Source: RYN-230 sp963793825 (GTDB lineage: Bacteria; Actinomycetota; Actinomycetes; Streptosporangiales; Streptosporangiaceae). Taken from it: a stretch of 64,000 nt of DNA. A program made the position numbers and the translations under genes. Positions 52,738 through 63,292 of the stretch are shown here, one piece after another (the stretch's first letter is position 1; every line of letters begins with the position of its first letter). Under the pieces are notes generated by a model. It had not been told where the DNA came from, searched no databases, and was given only the letters and a program-made list of their open reading frames with translations. The stretch covers positions 372,001 through 436,000 of the forward strand of contig CAWCBE010000014.1 in the NCBI GenBank assembly GCA_963793825.1, written 5' to 3'.

Positions 52738-52914
52738 TTAATCGGCCTCGACCGCGGCTCCGCATTCCGGGCAGAGAAATGGGCGGCGCCTGGCCAGGTA
52801 CCGCTGGACGGCGTAGACGATAAAGGGGAATCCCCACCCGGGGATTTCCCGGGTGGCCTGGACTGTCCCGTGGGTGGCGCATCGTCCGGTTTGGGTCTGG
52901 ACTTCTGCGGCCAT
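52738..52914 (-). CDS. 58-aa zinc-ribbon-like protein
   Basis: A short gene. The protein begins MAAEVQTQTGRCATHG and ends PFLCPECGAAVEAD, with CxxH at residues 12-15 and CxxC at 48-51, a plausible single zinc site, and a hydrophobic WGFPFIVYAVQRYLA between. The ribosome site AGGAGGA is ideally spaced before the ATG. It follows the ABC exporter operon by 37 bp on the same strand and may be an accessory of the transporter. Confidence 0.72.
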   Translation of the reverse strand: MAAEVQTQTGRCATHGTVQATREIPGWGFPFIVYAVQRYLARRRPFLCPECGAAVEAD

Positions 52915-52951
52915 GTCTTCCTCCTGTGCTCGCGTTGGGCGGCGCGCCGGG

Positions 52952-53728
52952 TTAGCGCCCGAGTGGCAGCCAGCTGAACGTGCGGAGAGCGATGAGAAGG
53001 CCCGCGGCTCCCCATGCGGCCACGATCAGCAGATCCAGGCCGGCGAATCCGAGTCCGGTGGTGTGCGGGTTGTAGGCGATGAGCAGCGCGTTGACCAGGT
53101 GGCGGACGGGGAAGATCGCTCCCGCGTCGGCCAGCCAGTGCGGCAGGAGCGTGACGGTGACGAACACCCCGGAGATGAAGTAGAGCGGCAGCAGCAGTGC
53201 CTGGGTGGTGGGCAGTGCCGTGTCCTCGTTGCGGATCAGCGAGGTGAGCGCGTAACCCATGCAGCAGAAGGAGGCCGCTCCGACCATGACGGTGACCACG
53301 AGCGCGAGGGCGGTGCGGCCGGGGACGTGGGCGCCGTAGGCGGCCCAGCCGATGCCCAGCAGCACCGCCGACATGACGACCGCGATGACGATGGCTGTGA
53401 GCACGCGGCCGGCGATGACAGCAGCGGCCGGCACCGGTGTCGCTCGCCGCCGTTTCAGCACGCCGCGCTCACGCTGTGCGGTCACCGAGGCCACCAGGTT
53501 GCCGAAGCACGCCGCGATCACACCCAGCGCGACGATGCCGGGCACGTAGGATACCGAGGCGCTGATCCGCCCGCCAGCGACCGGGACGGTCTGGCCCCTG
53601 CCGCCGAACAATGAGGCGAAGATCACCAGGAATATCACGGGCAGGGCGAGGGTGAAGAACTGCGACTGGCGGTTGCGGAGGAAGGCACGCAGGTCGTAGC
53701 CGGACTGGTGCACGGCCATCCTGATCAT
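52952..53728 (-). CDS. ABC-2 type transporter permease
   Basis: A 258-aa membrane component of a DrrAB-like exporter. Six hydrophobic helices are visible (FFTLALPVIFLVIFASLFGG near residue 24, VLTAIVIAVVMSAVLLGIGW, LALVVTVMVGAASFC, LLLPLYFISGVFVTVTLLPH, and others), with AQRERGVLKRRRATPVPAAA, the conserved cytoplasmic loop. The start overlaps the stop of the ATPase gene (ATGA). Together they export a drug or lipid; substrate unknown. Confidence 0.9.
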   Translation of the reverse strand: MIRMAVHQSGYDLRAFLRNRQSQFFTLALPVIFLVIFASLFGGRGQTVPVAGGRISASVSYVPGIVALGVIAACFGNLVASVTAQRERGVLKRRRATPVPAAAVIAGRVLTAIVIAVVMSAVLLGIGWAAYGAHVPGRTALALVVTVMVGAASFCCMGYALTSLIRNEDTALPTTQALLLPLYFISGVFVTVTLLPHWLADAGAIFPVRHLVNALLIAYNPHTTGLGFAGLDLLIVAAWGAAGLLIALRTFSWLPLGR

Positions 53729-54708
53729 CGCTGGTCCTTTGTGCTGGTGGAGCCGGTGAGGGAGAGGTAGACCTCTTCCAGCGTCGGGCGGTGGACGTCG
53801 AGGTCAGGCAGGTCGAAGCCGCGGCCGAGCGCCCAGTTGCCGAGCATCTGCAGGTGGACGAGCGGGCTCTCGCTGTGCAGGACGGTCGATCCGCCCGGCC
53901 CAGGTCCGGCGATCGGTCGCAGCCCTGCGGGCAGGTCACGCGGCGCGAGATCGGCCGGGAGCGTGAAGCTGATGGCGGTGTCCATGTGGTCGCGTCCGCC
54001 CAGCGTCCGCGGGGTGCCGCGAGCCACGACGCGGCCGGCGGACAGCACCGCGATCCGGTCGGCCAGGTATTCCGCCTCGTCCATGTAGTGGGTGGTGAGG
54101 AAGATCGTCTTGCCGAGCTGGCGCAGCCCGGCGACGACCTCCCAGGCGGCCCGGCGGGCGGACGGGTCGAAGCCGGTGGTCGGCTCGTCCAGGAAGATGA
54201 GGTCGGGGTCGCCGATGAGCGCGAGCGCGAAGTCGAGCCGCCGCCGCTGGCCGCCGGACAGCCGGGTGGCGAGCGTGCCAGCCCGGCCGGTGAGGCCGAC
54301 CAGGGCGATGGTCTCGTTGATGTCCCGGGGCGCGCGGTAGAAGCCGGCGTACATGGCGAGGCACTCGCGCACGGACAGGCCGGGCTCGGGCTCTGACTCC
54401 TGCAGGACAACGCCCACCCGGTCGCGCCAGGTCCCGCCAGCCGTGGCCGGGTCGTGGCCCAGGACGGAGATCTCGCCATCGGTGCGCCGCCGGAACCCTT
54501 CGAGGATCTCCACTGTGGTGGTCTTGCCAGCGCCGTTCGGGCCGAGGAAGGCGAAGATCTCCCCGGGCCGCACATCCAGATCGATGCCCGCGACCGCCTC
54601 GTGGCTGCCGTAGCGTTTCACCAGGCCGCGGACGCTGATCACCGGCTCCGCAGGGGCGGAGCCGGTGGCTGGCTGGCCGGGGCCGCGTTCCTGGCCGGTG
54701 CTGTCCAT
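53725..54708 (-). CDS. ABC transporter ATP-binding protein (DrrA-like)
   Basis: A 327-aa ATPase. Walker A GPNGAGKTTTVEILEG near residue 52, the Q-loop in VGVVLQESEPEPG, signature LSGGQRRRLDFALALIG, Walker B LIFLDEPTTGFD and H-loop TTHYMDEAEY are all intact. The C-terminal 100 residues (LTGSTSTKDQR at the end) match the DrrA C-terminal extension. The ATG at 54708 follows GGGGAG. It is divergent (198 bp) from the histidine-kinase gene, which suggests that the two-component pair controls the exporter. Confidence 0.93.
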   Translation of the reverse strand: MDSTGQERGPGQPATGSAPAEPVISVRGLVKRYGSHEAVAGIDLDVRPGEIFAFLGPNGAGKTTTVEILEGFRRRTDGEISVLGHDPATAGGTWRDRVGVVLQESEPEPGLSVRECLAMYAGFYRAPRDINETIALVGLTGRAGTLATRLSGGQRRRLDFALALIGDPDLIFLDEPTTGFDPSARRAAWEVVAGLRQLGKTIFLTTHYMDEAEYLADRIAVLSAGRVVARGTPRTLGGRDHMDTAISFTLPADLAPRDLPAGLRPIAGPGPGGSTVLHSESPLVHLQMLGNWALGRGFDLPDLDVHRPTLEEVYLSLTGSTSTKDQR

Positions 54709-54906
54709 CTCGCTCCCCACGCTGGGTGTCTTACCAGCAAGCCTGGTGCGGGATGGCTGGGCCGTCTTCGGCGCGGCGGCCGAACTTTCCCGCCAGCTGA
54801 ACCTGAACCGCGGGTGGAGGGGCCTGCACCTGTGGGTGGAGGCTGCGCGGGCCGCGAATCCACCTGCCGGGCACGAGACGGCGGCGGGATCCCGCCGTAC
54901 GGTTGA

Positions 54907-56106
54907 GTGGTGAGCACCAAAGCCGCCACTTCGGCCGGCCTGCCCGGACTGGAACGGGCGCGGGGCCGCGAAGCGGCGGCCTACCTTTCGATCCGCGTGC
55001 TCGCGGCGGCCGCGATCGCGTTCGTGGTGATCACCTCGTTCCAGGCCCGGCCAGCTCCAGGCGGCCACGGCGGGGCACTGGGTGTCGCCGTGACTCTCAT
55101 CGTGTTCTGCGGCGCCACCATCGCCGCGATGTGGCTGATGCAGGCCGGGTCGGCAGTGCAGCCGGCCGTGCTGCTGGCTGCGGTGGTCAGCGCGGCGGCG
55201 CTGATCGGGTTGCAGGGCAACGGCGCGGCGTTCCTCGGGGTATTCCCCGCCGTCTGCCTGGCCGCCCTGGTCCTGCCGGCCCGTCTCAGCGCGCTGGTGG
55301 CCGGCGTGGCCGCTGCCGCGGTCTCGGTGGCATGGCTGTCACACGGCGGCACGCCCATCGCCGGCATCGTTTTGAACGATTTCGGGATCCTGGCCTTCTT
55401 CCTGCTGTCCCTGTTCGCGCGGCGGCTGCGGGAAAGTAACCAGCGGGCAGAACTGCTGCTCGCCGAGCTGGAGCAGACCCGGGCCGGGCAAGCCCAGGCC
55501 GCCGCGCTGGCCGAACGCCAGCGCCTCGCCCGCGAGATGCACGACGTGCTCGCCCATTCGCTGTCCGGCCTGGTGCTGAACCTGGAGGGAGCCAGGCTGC
55601 TCGCCGCCCAGGGCGGCGGGGACCCGCAGGTCGGGGACGCGATCGCCCGGGCCCACCGGCTGGCCAGGACCGGGCTGGAAGAAGCACGGCGTGCCATCGG
55701 CATGCTCCACGATGACGCGCTGCCCGGCCCCGGGCGGCTGCCCGACCTGGCCGCCGAGTTCGACGGTGACACCGGCGTGCCCTGCCAAGTAGCCGTGACC
55801 GGCGACAGCCAGCGGGACCTCGGCACCGACGGCAGGCTGACCTTCTACCGGGTCACGCAGGAGGCACTGACCAACGCCCGCAAACATGCCCACGCTGACC
55901 GGGTCGAGATCCGCCTGGCCTATGAGCCGTCCGGCACCAGGCTGACCATCGAAGACTTCGACAGGTTCAGCGACCGACGGGCTCCCTCGCCTGGAACCGG
56001 CTATGGGCTGACCGGCATGAGAGAACGGGCCGAACTGCTCGGCGGCACGCTCACCGCCGGGCCCACCGGCGGCGGGTTCCTGGTCGAGCTGTGGGTACCG
56101 GCATGA
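54907..56106 (+). CDS. Sensor histidine kinase (NarL-type, HisKA_3)
   Basis: A 399-aa membrane kinase. Five or six hydrophobic helices in residues 25-160 (for example VLAAAAIAFVVITSF, TIAAMWLMQAGSAVQP, IVLNDFGILAFFLLSLF) form the sensor. The phosphoacceptor is His in RLAREMHDVLAHSLSG, and the HATPase part contains RVTQEALTNARKHAHADR and GYGLTGMRERAELLGG. GTG 54907 or 54910 starts. It overlaps the response-regulator gene by ATGA. Signal probably envelope stress or a substrate of the nearby exporter. Confidence 0.93.
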   Translation: MVSTKAATSAGLPGLERARGREAAAYLSIRVLAAAAIAFVVITSFQARPAPGGHGGALGVAVTLIVFCGATIAAMWLMQAGSAVQPAVLLAAVVSAAALIGLQGNGAAFLGVFPAVCLAALVLPARLSALVAGVAAAAVSVAWLSHGGTPIAGIVLNDFGILAFFLLSLFARRLRESNQRAELLLAELEQTRAGQAQAAALAERQRLAREMHDVLAHSLSGLVLNLEGARLLAAQGGGDPQVGDAIARAHRLARTGLEEARRAIGMLHDDALPGPGRLPDLAAEFDGDTGVPCQVAVTGDSQRDLGTDGRLTFYRVTQEALTNARKHAHADRVEIRLAYEPSGTRLTIEDFDRFSDRRAPSPGTGYGLTGMRERAELLGGTLTAGPTGGGFLVELWVPA

Positions 56107-56753
56107 ACGCGGCCATCCGCGTCCTGGTGGCTGACGACCAGCGCGTGGTGCGGGAAGGACTCGGCACCCTTCTCGGGCTGCTCGCCGGGGTCGAGGTGGT
56201 AGGCAGCGCAGCCGACGGCGACGTGGCACTCGCGCTCGCGATCCAGCTGAGGCCAGACGTCGTGCTGATGGACCTCCGGATGCCCCACTGCGACGGCGTC
56301 GAGGCCACCCGCCGCCTGCGCGACCACGACGCCAGCATCAAAGTGCTCGTCCTCACCACCTACACCGATGACCGCTCCGTCATCGACGCACTGCGGGCCG
56401 GCGCCCGCGGGTACCTCACCAAAGACGCTGGCGCGGAGGAAATCCGCGAAGCACTCCAGCGGGTCACCAGCGGCCAGGCCGCCATCGACCCCGCCGTCCA
56501 GCATCACCTGGTCAGCGCCATCGCGTCGGGCACCTCCCCCGCGGCCACACCGCAACTACCTGCCGGGCTCACCCAGCGGGAAGCCGAGGTGCTCGCACTG
56601 ATCGCCCAAGGACTATCGAACCTTGAGATCGCTGACCGGCTGGTGGTCAGCGAGACCACAGTAAAGAGCCATGTCAACCATCTCTTCGCCAAGACCGGTG
56701 CCCGCGACCGAGCCCAGGCCGTGACCTACGCCTACCAGCACGGGCTCACCTGA
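56103..56753 (+). CDS. NarL/FixJ-family response regulator
   Basis: A 216-aa response regulator. Receiver: VLVADDQRVVREGL (acid pair), phosphoacceptor Asp in DVVLMDLRMPHCDG, Thr in VLVLTTYTDD, Lys in YLTKDAGAEE. The C-terminal LuxR HTH: LTQREAEVLALIAQGLSNLE, IADRLVVSETTVKSHVNHLF. Translationally coupled to the histidine kinase, its cognate partner. Confidence 0.94.
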   Translation: MNAAIRVLVADDQRVVREGLGTLLGLLAGVEVVGSAADGDVALALAIQLRPDVVLMDLRMPHCDGVEATRRLRDHDASIKVLVLTTYTDDRSVIDALRAGARGYLTKDAGAEEIREALQRVTSGQAAIDPAVQHHLVSAIASGTSPAATPQLPAGLTQREAEVLALIAQGLSNLEIADRLVVSETTVKSHVNHLFAKTGARDRAQAVTYAYQHGLT

Positions 56754-56864
56754 ACCGCTGCCGCAACATCCCGGTCCCTCCCGGCGGTGTGGCCACTCAG
56801 ATCGCCGGGCTGAACTACTACGAGCTTGACCAAGCCGACGTTCACCGGGAGGACGCAGCCGTCG

Positions 56865-58145
56865 TTAGCCGCCCCGTTGCGCGGAGACCGGGACCGCGGA
56901 CAACGGATCGATGCTCTTGGCGGCCAGGATGAACCAGGCGGTTGTGCCGGTGTGCAAGGACGCGTCCACGTAGCCGCCCGTGCAGTCGCCCAGCCCGTTC
57001 CGCGAGGCAGCCATGATTCCCCGGCCGTCCGCGTTCGGCCCGTGGGCCTGCGCGTAGCCAATGTCGGCAAGGTAGGCCGACGCCTGCGCACCCGCACCAC
57101 CGAGGGCCAGCGCCTCCGCGAGGTGCGCGGTTCCCTCAAACCAGACGCCGGTGCGGTCACCAGGGCAGATGCTCACCCCGCTGAATCCGCCCGCGGTCAC
57201 GGACAGGTGCCTGACATCCCAGCCGACCGAAGCCGCATACGCGGGATCCCGGAGGGCGAGGTATGACCAGCTGTTCACGTCCTCGGTGGGCACGCTGCCG
57301 CTCAGGGTCGTGCCATCGGCGGCCGTCCCGACGTGGAAACGGCCTTGCCGCCCATCCCACATCGCCGCGATGAAGGCCCTGGCCCAGGCCGCCCGGGCGG
57401 TCCAGACCGGATTGCCGGTCTCCCGGGCGAGCAGCCGGAAGAACGCGTACAGGTCGATATTGTGCTCGGTTGACTTCCATTCGATCTTGGCCCCGGACGC
57501 GCTGGACCCGCCGGTATAGCCGCCCGCGCCGCGGTTGTCCCAGGCGTCAGCCTGGACCCGGTCGCCAATGGCGACCGCGCCGCCGAGATAGGAACGCATG
57601 CCGGTGGCGGCGAACAACTCGGTCAGCGCCAGTCCGGCCCACGCCATGCTGCCTGTGTGGCTAGCCTGGTCAGCGGCCTGGACGTGGCCCGGGCCACCCA
57701 GCGGCACCGGCGAGTAGGCGTCGAAGAGGCTCCCGTTCCGCCGTGGATTCGCGGCCTGCGCGTCGAGGAATGCGGTACCGATGATCTTGGCCCGGGCCAG
57801 CCCGCCCGGCGTGCCCTCGGCCAGGTAGGCGTCGATCACGACGGCATCGTCGTAGATTACCGAGGGATCCAGGCCCGGCGCGCCCGGCAGCCCGCCGACG
57901 TAGCTTGGCACGAAACGCGGGGTGGCCCCCGCTCCGTGCCGGTCCATCATCTGATCCAGGAACTGATAGGCACGCGAGACGCTCGCGTCGAGGAGGCGCG
58001 GCGGCCACCGCGCTCGGGCGGCCGGCCCGGCGGCGGCCGGGTGTGCCGCCGGCTTTCCGCCGCCGCCGAACAGCCCGCATCCAGCCATGACCAGCGCGGT
58101 CCCCAGCGCCACCACGAGCACCGTAAGCGGCTTCGCTGTCACCAC
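56865..58145 (-). CDS. Secreted six-hairpin glycosidase-like lipoprotein
   Basis: A 426-aa exported protein. The signal peptide VLVVALGTALVMAGC ends in a lipobox (VMAGC), so it is lipid-anchored. The mature part looks like an (alpha/alpha)6 barrel: VSRAYQFLDQMMDRHGAG, SVIYDDAVVIDAYLAEGT, HTGSMAWAGLALTELFAATG, WKSTEHNIDLYAFFRLLARE, VWFEGTAHLAEALALGG. ST-EHN and W-FEGT supply acidic residues typical of such glycoside hydrolases. The family is not certain; glycan binding or hydrolysis at the cell surface is inferred. GTG at 58145. Confidence 0.8.
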   Translation of the reverse strand: MVTAKPLTVLVVALGTALVMAGCGLFGGGGKPAAHPAAAGPAARARWPPRLLDASVSRAYQFLDQMMDRHGAGATPRFVPSYVGGLPGAPGLDPSVIYDDAVVIDAYLAEGTPGGLARAKIIGTAFLDAQAANPRRNGSLFDAYSPVPLGGPGHVQAADQASHTGSMAWAGLALTELFAATGMRSYLGGAVAIGDRVQADAWDNRGAGGYTGGSSASGAKIEWKSTEHNIDLYAFFRLLARETGNPVWTARAAWARAFIAAMWDGRQGRFHVGTAADGTTLSGSVPTEDVNSWSYLALRDPAYAASVGWDVRHLSVTAGGFSGVSICPGDRTGVWFEGTAHLAEALALGGAGAQASAYLADIGYAQAHGPNADGRGIMAASRNGLGDCTGGYVDASLHTGTTAWFILAAKSIDPLSAVPVSAQRGG

Positions 58146-58643
58146 CCCCGGTCCGTTGGCCGGGGAGCCTCACCGGCAGGCTCCTCTGCCGCCAGGCTCG
58201 GCGACGAGGCACGAGCGTGGCGGCGGCTCACCGGCTTGGCCTGCACCTTACGAAAAGTCATTATATAGTGACTCTGTGTTAAGTACAGGCTTGCGGAGGT
58301 GGCGGAGGGCGCTGCCATCCGCCCGGCACTGCGGCACCATTGGCAGGCGGCGGCGCATTGGCAGCCGCCTCCGCCACCCCGGCAATGATGCCGCTGCCCC
58401 GGCAGCACCGTCCCTTTCGCCAGCCCGAGCTGGCCCTCTCTGCCAGTAGCATCGAGGTAAGCGGCCGGATTCTTCTGACCAGCTCCTCGGCCGTGCCGCC
58501 GCGCAGCGTGCGAGCCTGCACCGAATGAACGGAGCACGGCCTGAACCTCTGCCCCGGCACCGTCGCCATCCTGACCGAGGCACACGTGCCATGACCGATG
58601 TTGTGTCGCCCCGATGCGGGCGGAGAACAGGACTCAGCCTCAT
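58146..58643. other. Intergenic region with palindrome, otherwise no gene seen
   Basis: About 500 bp between the divergent lipoprotein gene and glgX. Open frames here look like chance frames of GC-rich DNA. The only marked element is the AT-rich 18-bp near-palindrome at 58256-58273. Confidence 0.6.
58256..58273. promoter_or_regulatory. AT-rich near-palindrome (operator candidate)
   Basis: AGTCATTATATAGTGACT is symmetric except at one base pair, in a very GC-rich setting between divergent genes. It may be a regulator site or promoter core. No regulator is adjacent. Confidence 0.55.
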
Positions 58644-60743
58644 ATGAGCGAGGCCATCGAAACCTGGCCAGGTCGTTCCTACCCCCTCGGTGCGGCCTAC
58701 GACGGCGCCGGGACGAACTTTTCGTTGTTCTCCGAGGTCGCAGAAGGGGTCGAGCTCTGCCTCTTCGACGACGAGGGTGGCGAGCAGCGGGTCGAGCTTG
58801 AGGAGGTCGAGGCCTTCTGCTGGCATGCCTACCTGCCGACGGTGACACCCGGGCAGCGCTACGGCTACCGGGTGAGCGGGCCGTGGGCGCCGGACAAGGG
58901 CCAGCGCTGCAACCCGGCAAAGCTGCTTCTCGACCCCTACGCGAAAGCGATCGAGGGCCAGGTCGACTGGGATCAGGCCTGCTTCCCGTACACCTTCGGT
59001 GACGACACCTCACGCAACGACAACGACAGCGCCGCCCATGTGCCGAAGGCAGTGGTCCACAACCCGTACTTCGACTGGGGCAACGACCGGTTCCCGGATA
59101 TCCCGCTCCAGGAGTCGGTCATCTACGAACTGCACGTCAAGGGCTTCACCGCCCGGCACCCCGGCATCCCCAAGGCGCAGCGGGGAACCTACGCTGGCCT
59201 GGCCCATCCCGCCGCAATCGAATACCTCACCAGGCTTGGCATCACCGCGGTGGAACTGCTCCCGGTCCATCAGTTCGTTCACGACGCCCACCTGGCCGAG
59301 CGGGGGCTGCGGAACTACTGGGGTTATAACTCGATCGGCTTTCTCGCCCCGCACAATGAATACGCCGCCAGCGGCCAGCGGGGCGAGCAGGTCGCCGAGT
59401 TCAAGGCGATGGTCCGGGCGCTGCACGAGGCAGGTATCGAGGTCATCCTCGATGTGGTCTACAACCACACGGCCGAGGGCAGCCACCTGGGCCCGGTTCT
59501 GTCCATGAAAGGAATCGACAACGCGGCCTACTACCGCCTCGTTGCCGGCGATCGGCGCTTCTACTACGACACGACAGGGACGGGGAATAGCCTGAACGTG
59601 CGGCACCCGCACACCCTTCAGCTCATCATGGACTCGCTGCGCTATTGGGTGACTCAGATGCACGTCGATGGGTTCCGTTTCGACCTCGCCGCCACCCTGG
59701 CCCGCCAGTTCCACGAGGTTGATCGGCTCGCTGCCTTCTTCGACCTCATCCAGCAGGACCCGGTCGTCTCGCAAGTCAAGCTCATTGCCGAGCCGTGGGA
59801 CCTCGGCGAAGGTGGCTATCAGGTGGGCAACTTCCCCGCCCTGTGGTCGGAGTGGAACGGCCGTTACCGCGATACCGTGCGGGACTTCTGGCGGGGCGAG
59901 CCCGCCACCCTTGGCGAGTTCGCCAGCCGGCTGACCGGTAGTTCCGACCTCTACCAGGCCGACACCCGCCACCCCGGGGCCAGCGTCAACTTCGTCACCG
60001 CCCACGACGGATTCACCCTGCGCGACCTGGTCTCCTACAACGAGAAGCACAACGACGCCAACGGGGAAGGCGGCGCCGACGGCGAGAGCCACAATCGTTC
60101 ATGGAACTGTGGCGCCGAGGGCGACACAGACGCCCCACCCGTCCTCGGGCTGCGCCGGAAGCAGCAGCGCAACTTCCTGGCCACCCTGCTGCTCTCCCAG
60201 GGGGCCACCATGCTGCTGGGCGGGGACGAGTCCGGGCGCACCCAGGGCGGGAACAACAACGCCTACTGCCAGGACAACGAGACCTCCTGGCAGGACTGGG
60301 GACAGATCGACGAGGAGCTGCTTGGCTTCACCCGCGACCTCATCACGTTGCGGCGGGAACATCCCGTGCTGCGTCAACGGCGCTACGTCCAGGGCCGTGC
60401 TGTTCGCGGCTCGGTCGAGCTTGGCTGGTGCAAACCCGACGGGTCCGAAATGAGCGATGACGACTGGGACGCCTGGCATGCCCTATCGGTCGGCCTTTTC
60501 CTCAACGGCCAGGCGATCGCGGACCGTGACCGTCGTGGTCAGCGGGTAACTGACGATTCCTTCCTGCTGCTGTTCAACGCCCACCACAAGGCCACCAGGT
60601 GGACGCTACCCAGGCAATGGGCCGAGTGGTGGGAACCGATTCTTGACACCTCGGCCCTGGGCCGGCGGAAAAAGGCCCTCAAAGGCGGCCAGGCCCGTCT
60701 GGTGGCCGGGCGCTCGGTCGTGGTCCTCCGGCGGCAGGGGTAA
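58644..60743 (+). CDS. glgX: Glycogen debranching enzyme
   Basis: A 699-aa GH13 debranching enzyme (isoamylase/GlgX type), which cleaves alpha-1,6 branches of glycogen. A CBM48-like N-terminal part (WPGRSYPLGAAYDGAGTNFS) precedes the barrel. Barrel motifs are VILDVVYNHTAEG (region I), DGFRFDLA with the nucleophile Asp347 (II), IAEPWD with the acid Glu (III) and TAHDGFTL (IV). NEKHNDANGEGGADGESHN is the GlgX-specific loop. The ATG at 58644 begins the family N-terminus. It converges with glgB, with a 53-bp gap. Confidence 0.95.
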   Translation: MSEAIETWPGRSYPLGAAYDGAGTNFSLFSEVAEGVELCLFDDEGGEQRVELEEVEAFCWHAYLPTVTPGQRYGYRVSGPWAPDKGQRCNPAKLLLDPYAKAIEGQVDWDQACFPYTFGDDTSRNDNDSAAHVPKAVVHNPYFDWGNDRFPDIPLQESVIYELHVKGFTARHPGIPKAQRGTYAGLAHPAAIEYLTRLGITAVELLPVHQFVHDAHLAERGLRNYWGYNSIGFLAPHNEYAASGQRGEQVAEFKAMVRALHEAGIEVILDVVYNHTAEGSHLGPVLSMKGIDNAAYYRLVAGDRRFYYDTTGTGNSLNVRHPHTLQLIMDSLRYWVTQMHVDGFRFDLAATLARQFHEVDRLAAFFDLIQQDPVVSQVKLIAEPWDLGEGGYQVGNFPALWSEWNGRYRDTVRDFWRGEPATLGEFASRLTGSSDLYQADTRHPGASVNFVTAHDGFTLRDLVSYNEKHNDANGEGGADGESHNRSWNCGAEGDTDAPPVLGLRRKQQRNFLATLLLSQGATMLLGGDESGRTQGGNNNAYCQDNETSWQDWGQIDEELLGFTRDLITLRREHPVLRQRRYVQGRAVRGSVELGWCKPDGSEMSDDDWDAWHALSVGLFLNGQAIADRDRRGQRVTDDSFLLLFNAHHKATRWTLPRQWAEWWEPILDTSALGRRKKALKGGQARLVAGRSVVVLRRQG

Positions 60744-60796
60744 TTCCCCCGGCGCACGCCCGCGGGTTAACGGATGCTGGGGTGGCTGCATGAGCC

Positions 60797-63052
<2,256 letters not shown>

Positions 63053-63292
63053 ACCGGTTCCCTTCCCGCACCGTGATTACAGGCGAACGCCGGTGTCCCC
63101 AGTTTGCCCGTCCGGCACCAATCATCCAACAGCAGCGCAGCATCCATCGCGGTCTCCATCTCCTGCTCGCCTTCCGGGATGACCGGACTGACCCCAGCGG
63201 CCCGGTAATGCTGCCGGTGGCCATCACCCAGGATCGATGCCCAGGCGCAACGCACGGTAGGAATGTCGTGGCTGCGGTGCTCCGTTCGGTCG

